The notes beneath the pieces were generated by a model. It was not told where the DNA came from. It did not search any database and saw only the letters and a list, made by a program, of their open reading frames with translations. Positions 16,754-25,600 of a DNA stretch of 40,727 nucleotides are shown here, one piece after another. Source of the DNA: Chloroflexota bacterium (GTDB lineage Bacteria > Chloroflexota > Anaerolineae > Anaerolineales > UBA4823); contig JAJUJL010000033.1 of NCBI GenBank assembly GCA_029265355.1, positions 1 to 40,727 of the forward strand, given 5' to 3'. The translations under genes and the position numbers were made by a program. Position 1 is the first letter of the stretch. Each line of letters starts with the position of its first letter.

Positions 16754-16775
16754 ATTATACACCCGCACAGGTGTA
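16754..16775 (-). promoter_or_regulatory. Toxin-antitoxin -10 element with operator-like palindrome
   Basis: On the minus strand a perfect TATAAT (16759-16754) with TG one base upstream forms an extended -10. The inverted repeat TACACC-N6-GGTGTA (16758-16763 and 16770-16775) overlaps it. Binding there by the RHH antitoxin would block transcription; this is inferred. Confidence 0.6.
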
Positions 16776-16817
16776 GGTGTAGATGTAAGATGATTAACCG
16801 CGGCATGAAGGCTATGC

Positions 16818-16845
16818 TTGTAGAATATTCTTCCCTCGGTATAAT
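16818..16845 (+). promoter_or_regulatory. Promoter-like sequence before the decayed hydrolase
   Basis: TTGTAG (16818-16823), 16-nt spacer, TATAAT (16840-16845). The relic's ATG is at 16878. Confidence 0.5.
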
Positions 16846-16877
16846 CAAGCGGCGACTATCCAGCCAATTGGACTTCC

Positions 16878-17165
16878 CATGCCAATCCACATCCTCAACT
16901 GCGCCAGCATGACTCCCCGCTTCCCCCGTTGGGAGATCGGCGCGCCCTGCCCGCTCATCGAAACCGCGCGAGGCCTGGCGCCGGTCGGTTCCGGGCTGGG
17001 CTAGCACGATTACGCCTCCCCCTCCCTCGGCGGTAGTACGAGGCTATGCGCAAGCCGCGCCGCCCGATGCAACCGGCTTACGACTACACGGATTTCGCCC
17101 ACGGCCTGCGCCGGTGCTGTACGGCAACGATCAGCGCACGCAATGGATGAGCCTAATGGTTGTAT
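16878..17165 (+). pseudogene. Decayed MBL-fold hydrolase-like gene
   Basis: The ATG at 16878 opens a 41-codon frame that begins MPIHILNCASMTPRFPRW and ends in a TAG near 17004. It reads like the N-terminus of a metallo-beta-lactamase-fold hydrolase (first strand, then CPLIETARGLAPVGSGLG, where intact proteins have a VDTG-type turn). In shifted frames further on I read fragments such as YDYTDFAHG and LYGNDQRTQWM, which resemble a later part of such proteins. The zinc-binding HxHxDH core is absent. I infer a large internal deletion with frameshifts; the family assignment is tentative. Confidence 0.4.
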
Positions 17166-17203
17166 CCATGCTGGCTAAACCCTGCAACACTGCAGAACGG
17201 AAA

Positions 17204-17371
17204 TCAGTATCGGGATGAGGAAGTCAACGAGAGACATAAAATATAACCCAGGCCAATCCCACCGAGGGAAAAGCCCAGTACACCCGCAAGCTGAGAGTTC
17301 TTCTCGCCATTGAGAGGGGGCATGTGCTCAAACAACCAATTCGTAAAATCGATCACGGCAGGTATCCTCAT
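17204..17371 (-). CDS. 55-aa small membrane protein
   Basis: An open frame of 55 codons plus stop. It reads MRIPAVIDFTNWLFEHMP, then PLNGEKNSQ, then a hydrophobic Gly-rich segment LAGVLGFSLGGIGLGYIL (about residues 28-45), and ends in SLTSSSRY. The clean layout of an amphipathic N-terminus, a polar turn and one membrane helix with a GGIGLG motif argues for a real gene. The Gly-rich segment may imply helix packing or oligomers. No strong ribosome site is visible, and the end could be truncated compared with relatives. Function unknown. Confidence 0.5.
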   Translation of the reverse strand: MRIPAVIDFTNWLFEHMPPLNGEKNSQLAGVLGFSLGGIGLGYILCLSLTSSSRY

Positions 17372-17532
17372 AGAGATAACCGATATTCATCACCATATTA
17401 TCGATTTCCGATATAAAATTAACACACAGATGGTAGAATGCGCCCTAGTGTGATAAATTGCGTATTTAATGGTGGAGACAATTTTGATCCTACCGGGGGC
17501 GGCGCATCCTCCCCCAGATGGGAGTTAAGTGT

Positions 17533-18363
17533 ATGAATGCATCCAACTACATCATCGATGTCACCGAAGCCGATTTCCCCTACGAGGTGCTGGCCTATTC
17601 CGAGCAGGTTCCGGTGATCGTTGATTTTTGGGCCGAGTGGTGCATCCCCTGCCGCACGCTCAGCCCGATCCTGGAGAAGCTGGCTGAGGAAGCCCGGGGC
17701 GCTTTCCGCCTGGCAAAGCTGAACGTGGACCAGAACCAGAACCTGGCGCGCCACTACCGCGTCACCAGCATTCCATCGGTGAAGGCATTCAAGGGCGGGC
17801 AGGTGGTCAGCGAGTTCAGTGGCTTGCAACCCGAGCCCAAAGTGCGACAGTTCCTGCGCAGCCTGGCGCCTTCCGATGCCGACCTGGCGCTGGAAAAGGG
17901 CCAGAGCCTGCTGGCGCTGGAGAACTGGCGCGACGCCGAGCGGGCTTTCCGCCAGGTGCTGGAGCAGTCGCCGGTGGACGCCGAGGCCATGCTCGGGCTT
18001 GCCAAGAGTCTGCTGGTGCAGGGGCGCGTCGAAGAAGCCCTGGCGTATGTCGCCAACATCCCCGCCAGCCGGGCTTACAGCGCGGCGCAAACGCTGCTGC
18101 CGCTGGCCAAAGCCATGCAGCGCATTCAGGGTGAAGAATGGAGCGATGAGCCGCTGGAGGCCGCCTACCAGCGGGCGCTGCGGCTGGCGATGCGCGGCAA
18201 CCTGCCGGCCGCGATGGATGGCGTGCTGGATGTGCTGCGCGAGGACAAGCGTTTTCGCAATGGCGAGGCGCGCCTGGTGATGCTGGGATTGCTGGAGATT
18301 ATGGGGGAGGCCAACCCGCTCACCCGCCAGTACCGCCAGGAGCTGGCTTCGGTCTTGTTTTGA
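17533..18363 (+). CDS. Thioredoxin-TPR protein (CnoX/YbbN-like)
   Basis: A 276-aa protein: a thioredoxin domain (residues ~10-112) with W36-C37-I-P-C40 and a cis-Pro loop (VTSIPSVKAF), then TPR-like repeats (residues ~115-276: LEKGQSLLALENWRDAERAF and two more). This layout is that of CnoX/YbbN, a holdase that hands clients to GroEL. E. coli YbbN lacks a full CxxC, whereas this protein has both cysteines and may act as a redox enzyme too. I use ATG 17533, with GGGAG upstream; the ATG at 17518 would overlap that site. It has no signal peptide, so it is cytoplasmic. Confidence 0.85.
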   Translation: MNASNYIIDVTEADFPYEVLAYSEQVPVIVDFWAEWCIPCRTLSPILEKLAEEARGAFRLAKLNVDQNQNLARHYRVTSIPSVKAFKGGQVVSEFSGLQPEPKVRQFLRSLAPSDADLALEKGQSLLALENWRDAERAFRQVLEQSPVDAEAMLGLAKSLLVQGRVEEALAYVANIPASRAYSAAQTLLPLAKAMQRIQGEEWSDEPLEAAYQRALRLAMRGNLPAAMDGVLDVLREDKRFRNGEARLVMLGLLEIMGEANPLTRQYRQELASVLF

Positions 18364-18388
18364 TCTGAGTTTATTCCGGTGTGCGCCT

Positions 18389-18462
18389 GGTGGGGGGCGC
18401 TGAAGAAGCGCCTCCCCACCAGGCCCTCCCCCAAAATCCACAAAACGGATTTTGGGGGAGGG
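18389..18462. terminator. Two consecutive strong hairpins downstream of the thioredoxin-TPR gene
   Basis: The first, 18389-18420, has GGTGGGG/CCCCACC plus GGCGC/GCGCC arms with one bulged base. The second, 18424-18462, is a perfect 16-bp stem (CCCTCCCCCAAAATCC and its complement) with a 7-nt loop. They lie 25 nt after the stop. No T-run follows, so they may be dispersed palindromes that also stop transcription. Confidence 0.6.
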
Positions 18463-18484
18463 AGTGCTTTAGGGACGCTCCAAA

Positions 18485-18572
18485 ATCCAGGGGATTGCCA
18501 CGCCCCTGCGGGGCTCGCAGCCGGCTGTCATCGCGAGCGACAGCGAAGCGATCTCCACCGATCCAGGGGATT
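18485..18572. repeat. Dispersed mosaic repeat, modules M2-M1-partial M2
   Basis: M2 (18485-18519), M1 (18524-18556) and the first 12 nt of a second M2 (18561-18572). M1 and M2 are the same modules as at 15349-15422 but in rotated order, as if both were cut from a longer alternating array. It ends 10 nt before the end of the convergent lipoprotein gene. Confidence 0.85.
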
Positions 18573-18581
18573 TCAATCGGG

Positions 18582-19613
18582 TTATCTCTTCCTGCCTGAC
18601 AGCTCCAAATCGCCCCAGGTGGTGGGATCGCCCAGCTCGCGCGTGCTCACGATCGAGACCATGCTCTGCTGCACTTCGCGGTTGATATTATCGTTATCCG
18701 AGATCGAAAAGGCAAAGCCGTAGTGCTGGCCAATATCCGGATCGATGCCGAACAGCTCCCAGGGTATCTTGACCTCGACGCGGTAGCCGAGGTCGGCGGC
18801 GACGGCAGCGAATTTGACCTTGGGCTGCGAGCCGGCGATCTTGCGCGGGAACCACAGGTAGGCTTCGGGAGCGTTGTTCAGCGCGGTGTAACCGGGCGAG
18901 ATGCCCAACTGAAAGTCATCGCCGGACAACTCGGCCAGGTAATAATCCTTGGACACCTGGCTATCGAGCAGCACTTCCAGGCTGTCACCCAGGTACAGCT
19001 TAGCGCCGGTGGAATTCTGCACGTATTCGTTATCCTTGACCCGCGCCGCAATGTACAGGTAGTAATCGTCCCAACCAAACATGACGCTGCCCGATAGATC
19101 ATCCTGGTTCGTCCAATGCCCGGTGTTGTACACCAGGTAGTCGACCGGGTAACGGTCCAGCACCCATTCGGCCTCATCGAAGACGCCATCGATGGTCGGC
19201 TCGCGCTGGAAGTAGTAGGCCACGAATTTCGGCCCGGAGCGCACCGCAGGACCCACGTAGGAGACAGGCGTATGGGTGGGGGCTGGGGTTGGGCTGGCGG
19301 GGATTGCCGTGGGGATGATCGCGGTGGGCATCACCGGCGTGGGCGGCGCGCCGGTGGCGGTGGGCGCGATTAGGGTCGGCGCCACTGCGGTGGGCACAGG
19401 CAGCGTGGCTGACGGCAGCAGGGTGGTCAGCGCCTGGGTGGGCAGCGGGCCTTGCGTGGGCGCGGGCGTGAGCAGCACGGAATATATCGCCGTCAGCGTC
19501 AGGTCGGGCGAGGGCAACGCCTGCCCCCCGCCGCGCTGCGGCAGGTTGCAGCCCAGCAGCGGCAGCAGCATCAGCGACAGGAGCAACACGTTGCGGATGC
19601 GCAGGATTCTCAT
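18582..19613 (-). CDS. Lipoprotein with Thr/Pro linker and CBM9-like domain
   Basis: A 343-aa lipoprotein. ATG 19613 has AAGGAGGT upstream. The signal peptide ends in the lipobox L19-L-G-C22. Residues ~35-135 are a Pro/Thr/Ala linker. The remaining ~200 residues fit a CBM9-like, sugar-binding fold: PTIDGVFDEAEW, then SVMFGWDDYYLYIAARVKDN, YLGDSLEVLLDS and VEVKIPWELFG, the usual order in CBM9_1 domains. It probably binds glycans at the cell surface. It begins 46 nt after the macroglobulin stop on the same strand, so it is likely cotranscribed with it. Confidence 0.82.
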   Translation of the reverse strand: MRILRIRNVLLLSLMLLPLLGCNLPQRGGGQALPSPDLTLTAIYSVLLTPAPTQGPLPTQALTTLLPSATLPVPTAVAPTLIAPTATGAPPTPVMPTAIIPTAIPASPTPAPTHTPVSYVGPAVRSGPKFVAYYFQREPTIDGVFDEAEWVLDRYPVDYLVYNTGHWTNQDDLSGSVMFGWDDYYLYIAARVKDNEYVQNSTGAKLYLGDSLEVLLDSQVSKDYYLAELSGDDFQLGISPGYTALNNAPEAYLWFPRKIAGSQPKVKFAAVAADLGYRVEVKIPWELFGIDPDIGQHYGFAFSISDNDNINREVQQSMVSIVSTRELGDPTTWGDLELSGRKR

Positions 19614-19659
19614 CTTGACCTCCTTAAAATTATAGCCACGCCTTTCAGATGGGTTTGAA

Positions 19660-22600
19660 TCACTCCACAATCACCACCGCGCTGGCAGAGCGACCGAAGA
19701 CCTCCGGCGAGTACATCTCCTCCGCCTTGGCTGGCGGCGCAACAAAGACGCCAGGCGTGGTGGCGCGGGCGTCATACGTGTACTCGTAGACGCCTTCCCA
19801 GAGCAGGGAGGTGAAGGCCTCGGCGCGCTCATCGCGCAGGTTCTGGTGCTCGAACCAGCTCCACCACCACCAGCCGTGATAACTGCGCGACTGCTGCGGG
19901 TCTTGCGGCAGGCTGCCGGTGACCGCCAGGGCCGGGTTGAGGATCTCCAGGCCGGCGGGCAGCGGGTCTGCCAGGGCGACGTGATAGCGGCGGTTATCGG
20001 CGACCAGGGTCAGGCGCACGCGCACCCGCGCCCCGGCTTTGATATGCCAGGCGCCCTGGGCGTCCTGGTACACGTCGCCGGGATCGTCCACGGCTTCGTA
20101 GACGCGCTGCACCACGAAGCCCATATCCAGCGGCTCTTGCTGCAGGTCAGTGGGCGCATAGCGCAGACCCAGGCGGTAATACAGTCGTCCAGCGCCTTCT
20201 TTGCTCAGGATCAGGTTCTGCGCCGAGCCAGCGGGGATGGCATCCACCAGGTAAGCCATGGGCACGACGGTCTCACGCCGCTCGGTCGTGCGCCCGGAGT
20301 ATGCATGCTCGCCGGCATACGCTTCTCCCAACCAAATGCGCGCCACGAAATCGGGCGTCTGCGCCTCGTAGGTCTTGAAGTAGCGTTCCAGCGAGAGCAG
20401 GATGAAGACATTCTCCTGAGTGTTGTTCCAGCGTCCGCGCTTGCGGTGCGCCATCAGACCGTTGACCAGCTTGGGGATCAGGTCGGACTGGGGCTGGTCG
20501 GTCATCAACGCTTCCAGCAGGATGGCGTCGGTGCGCCGGTCGGAGGACAGCAGCAGGTAGGATTGATCGGTGTACTGGGTGGTGAAGTTGGCTGCACCGG
20601 GCGTCTCCACCACGCGGTTGTTCACCAGGCGGCGAATCTCTTCCAGCGTGGCTGTGGCTTGGGGCTCATCCTGGATCACCTGCCACAGCCAGCCGATGGC
20701 ATCCAGGGAGAAGCTCTCCAGGGGCGCTTCAGCGAGCAGGCGCAAGGCTTTGGCGGCATCCCGATCGCCCATCTTCATGCGCACGAAGAGGGCGTAGGCG
20801 CTGAGCGTGCGGCGCGTCTCGGCCGAGTAGTAGCTGGGATAGTAGCTCTCGATGTTGCGGATGTGCTCCAGCAGGCGCTGGCGCATCTCGGCTGGCACGG
20901 CGAAGTCCATCTCCTGCGCTCGCTGCAGGGCGTAGGCGACGTGGATGCTGTTGAAGGGGATCGAGTCGAAGCCGCGCGCCCAGTATGGGAAGCCGCCGTC
21001 GTCGTTCTGCAGCCGGCGCAGGTGCTCGATGTCGCGGGTCACCGCCGCCTGGATCGCCTCCGGCGAGGGCAGCTGGCTGGCGTCGAAAGCTGCCAGAACA
21101 TCCTTGAGCGCCGCCAGCGCCAGCAGGCGCGAGGCGATCTGCTCGGTGCAGTCGAAGGGGTATGAGGTGAGGTAGATAACCGCGTCGGTGAGCGCCTGCA
21201 TGGCGGTTGACGAGGTGCTGACCTCCAGGCCGCCGTACTGCGGAAAGACGCCCTGCGGCGAAGCGATGGGCTGCGCCACGGCGCCTTCATCCACCACGCC
21301 GTAGACGGCGAAGGCCTCGCTGGTGGCGGGCGTGTACACCGGCAGCTCGATCGTGGCGGCGTCGGCAAAGCTGCCCGAGACGGCCGCGATCTGCAGGCGG
21401 GCAGTGCCGGCAAGCTGCGTCTCCGCCGGGAAGCGCACCTCGATGCGATCGCGCGCCGGCACGGTCACCCGCTGCCCGGCGAGGCTGCTCGAGCCATCGG
21501 CGCCTGCCAGCGCCAGGTTGCTGGCGCGCGCCACCACTGAGACCTCCATCGGCTGGTCGGTCTGGTTCTGCAGCACCACCGGCAGCTCGAAGCGATCGCC
21601 GAAGTTCAAGAAGCGCGGCGCTGAGGGGCGCACCATCAGCGGTAAGCGGGCGGTCAGGTTGGTCTCGCCGCTGCCGAAGCGGTTGTTGGCGTCCACCGCC
21701 ACCACCATCACCCGGTAGCGGGTCAGGTTATCGGGCAGCCTGACCGGAATGCTGGCAAAGCCATCCGCGCCGGTAGAGGCGGCTGGCACGAAGGCTGCCA
21801 GCGGATTGAAATCGCTGCGCAGGCGAATCGGTTCGGCCTGCGCCATGCCCATATCGGCTTCAGCCATGGCAGGTGTGCCCGTCGCCATGGCAGCCGGCAT
21901 TTCCCTGGGCGCGGCTGCCAGGATTTGCACCTCGACGGTTTTGACCACTTCGACTGCATGGCGAGCCGTATCGAGCAGCTTGTTGGGGTCGATGAGCTGG
22001 ATGTAAGCCCGCGAGTAGTAGCTGTTGACATCCGGCGAGCGCTCGGCGTAGAAGACATTCAGCGGGTCAGCCATCGAGTAGCTGCTGAGCGCCAGCACTG
22101 CCTCATCCACCACCACCACCGCCAGCTCGACGCCAGGCTGCGGGCTGCCATCGGCGCCGGTGACCCGCACGTTCAGGTTGGTTTCGCCGCCAGGCTCCAG
22201 CTCGCTGGCTTCCGGCAGCAGTTGCAGGGTGAGGGCGCGCTGGTGAGGCGGTATCTTCAAATTCAGCGCGCCGCTGGCGTAAGCCGGGCGCGGCTCCACG
22301 CCGGGCAGCGCTTCTCCCACGTCATCGGTGCGCGGCGCTGAGCCAACCAGGTCCACCTGCACGTTCAGGTTGGGGATGTGGGCGTCCGTGATGGGGATTT
22401 CCAGCGTGGCGGAACCATCCACCAGCTCGAAAGCCTGGGTATAGAGCATGCCGCTGCGGCTGACGGTCAGCAAGCCATGCGCTGGGGAGAAGGGCGACTG
22501 CACCAATATCTGCGCCACATCGCCCGGTTGGTAGCTCTCTTGATCGGGGATCAAGGTGGCTTCTTCTTGCTCCACGCTGCGGCGCGGCGGTAGCTGCCCA

Positions 22601-25600
22601 CCGGAGACCCAGCGGGTGATGGTAGTCTGGTTAGCGCGCCCTTTGTCGTCGGTCACCCGGGCGCGAATGCGGTAGCTGCCGCCCAGGGCGGTTTCGAAGC
22701 TGCAGCTCAGCGGCTCCAGGGTCGAGCCCAGGCTGCAGGTCTGCGGATCGACTTCGATCTCGCGCCACTCGCCGGCAACCACCTGCCAGTCCAGGCGCGC
22801 TGCCTGCACTTCCACCGGGCGGTCGGCGACCGGGTTGCCGTCCAGGTCGGTGACGATCACCTCCACCTTGAGCGGGTCGCCGCGCTGCACAAAGTAGCGC
22901 GGCGAGCGCAGGCCAACATACAGGCTGGCAGGGTGCACCAGCAGGTTGGTGGCGCTGCTCCAGGCCTGGCGGTTGACGTCCATCACGGTGGCCTCGGCGC
23001 GCACGCTGACCGGCTCCGGCTCGGGGCGAATGTCGAAATCCAGGCGCAGGTAGTGCTCGCCGGCCGCGTCGGTGCTGCCGGAGAAGGTCTCCACAGTTTC
23101 AACGCCGTAACCCGGGCCGCCGAATTCAGCGTACCCGCCGCGCCATCCCCACCACCAGGGCGTCCATTTGCCGAAGGTGAAATCAGGCCAGTTGGGCGGC
23201 TGGTATTGGCTGGGCGAGGAGTAGACGTTCCAGGTCACCTCGGCGTTGGGCAGCGCTCCGCCGGCGTAGTACTGCGCCGAGACCGCCACCACGCCGGACT
23301 CGCCGGCAAAGAATGGGCCAGGCGTTTCGTTGCGCGCCGTCACCTCGAACTCGGGTCGGCGGAACTCCAGCACCTGGAAGTTGTGCGTGTACTGCCAGTT
23401 CTCGCCCCACTCGGGCAGGTTGACGGCCTCCAGGTTGATCCAGGCGTTGCCCAGGTTGACGGCTTCAGGGATGGTGAAGCTGAAATCGAAGCCGCCCAGC
23501 CCGGCGATGGGCGCCTGTCCCTGCCCGATCTGGTTGCCCTGCGCTTCGTAGATGGTGTAATTGATCAGGCCGCCAGCAGCGCTGAACGGTTTGACATCGC
23601 CTTGCGGGCCGGCCGTGACACGGCGCAGCCAGCCTTTGAGGTGCACTTCCTCGCCCGGGCGGTAGATGTGGCGGTCGTCGAACACGAACCAGCGCAGTTG
23701 GTCGCTGGCGGTATAGCTCGACCAGGCAGGATCGTCCCAGGGGTAAGGGGAGTTGGGCAACATGGCGACATCTGCGCCGCGCCGCGCTACCAGGTAGGAG
23801 GCGCCGCTGGTTTGCGACAGGCGCGCCAGCCCATCGCTGCCCGTGATGGCCTGCGAACCGCCCTCGCCCAACGACACGCTCACCCCTTCCAGCGGAGCGC
23901 CGTCTTTGAGCGAAGTCGCCCAAACCACCATCTGGCTGGAATCGACAAAGGCGTCCAGGCCAAGCGGCGTGATCTGTACCCAGGCGTGCACCGTGCGCCA
24001 GCGGATCTCTTCCTGGCGCTGCAGCAAGCCGCGCGGCGGGCGCACCATAACGATGAACTGCCCGGAGCTGCCATCCATGTGCCGGCTCAGGTCAATGCTC
24101 ACCTCGCTGAGCTGGTCGGAAGGCGTCTCCAGGCGCATGGTCTCGTCACGTACCCTGCGCCCGGGGAGGGAGGCGCCGGCGATGCCCTGCTGGTACTGCT
24201 CCAGGTAAGACTTGAAGGCCGGCCAATCGGCGGGCTGCACGGCGTTCACCTGCACTTCGAGCTGGTTGTAGTTAATGACGTGCACGGTGAAGGCCGGTTT
24301 CGCGGCGGCTGGATCCAGCGTCAGGAACATTTTCTCCGGCCCGATCAGGGTTGGCTCCGCCGGACCGACCTTGAAGGTCAGGGTTTGATCTTTTCCCAGC
24401 GTCTGCCCGAAGATGTCCTGGAGGTCTTTGCTCACCAATACGGTGTAGGTGGTCTGGGCGCTGGTCGCGCCGCGGATGCGGATGGTGGCGTCGATGATAT
24501 CCACCATTACGCCCGGCGCCTGCGGCTCGATCCGCAGCATTTCTTCTTTATAGGCTGCGGCATCGATAGGGTTGTTGAAACGGATGAAAAACGGCGTCAG
24601 CGGTTGGCAATCCGTGGTGTACCACTCGCAGCCGTGCTCCTCGATGCGCAGCGGCGCGTAGGTGCGGAAGCTGAAGGAGTGGGCGCTCTCGGAGCGGCGC
24701 GGCCCTTCGGCGGAAGGCGTGCCCGGGCCGACGATCACCGTGACCTGGGCGTCGGTGGGCAGCGGTTGCAACACGCTGAGCGCCATCCAGCGCCCTTCGC
24801 CGGCCTGCTCAGCCAGGATGCTGACCTGTTTATCGGCCTGAACCTGCTCTGCAGAAGCGAGCTGCACGCCCACCGGGCTGCCGTTGGCCTGCACCTGCAC
24901 CACCTCCAAAACGTTGGCGGGCTCGATGCGCTGGTCGAAGGCGATGAAGATGAGCGGCTGCAGCGGCTGAGCTTCTCCGGTTGGGTGCTCAGTCAACACC
25001 TTCACCGGCGGTGTGCTGAAGGTCCATGTCACCGTCTCAGCCAGCACGCCGCCGGTCTGCGAGCGTGTGCCCGCCGGTATGGTCACCCGGTAATCGGTGG
25101 CCTTGGGCAGGCGGTCGATCGAGTCGGAGGCGTACAGAAAATTGAGCGTGCGCGTGCCCACCCAGCGCCAGGTTCCCGGCAGGGCGGGTTCGATTTGCAC
25201 CGGCACTCCTTGCGCTGAGAGCGCCTCCAAGGTGTCGAGAGGCGCCATCGGCTGGTTGAAAGTCACGGCGATGAAAGGCGCTGCGTCGATCTCCCCCTGC
25301 GGAGCGTAGCGCAGCACCTCGAGAGGTCCACTCGGCGCTGGCTCGGGCGTCAGCGCTTCCGGCGGAGGGGGAAAGCTCTCCGGGATCGTCTGGCCGGGGC
25401 GCGGCGGGGGAATGGGTTCCTGCGCCAGGCGGAAATCGGCCTGGTCTTGCGCTTCCACCGGCAGCTCCGGCAGGCGGCCGAGGATGGCGTCGATCTCCTC
25501 CGGGGACAGCGGCTCGCCCTGCGCCAGCGGCAGGGCTTCGACCTGCTGAGGCTGGGGCTGCCCTTCGCTCAAGCGGATGAAAGTTGTGGATTGCCCATCT

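Noticed and set aside
22933-25218. 761-codon plus-strand frame opposite the macroglobulin gene
   Set aside because: Antisense shadow of a clearly coding gene.
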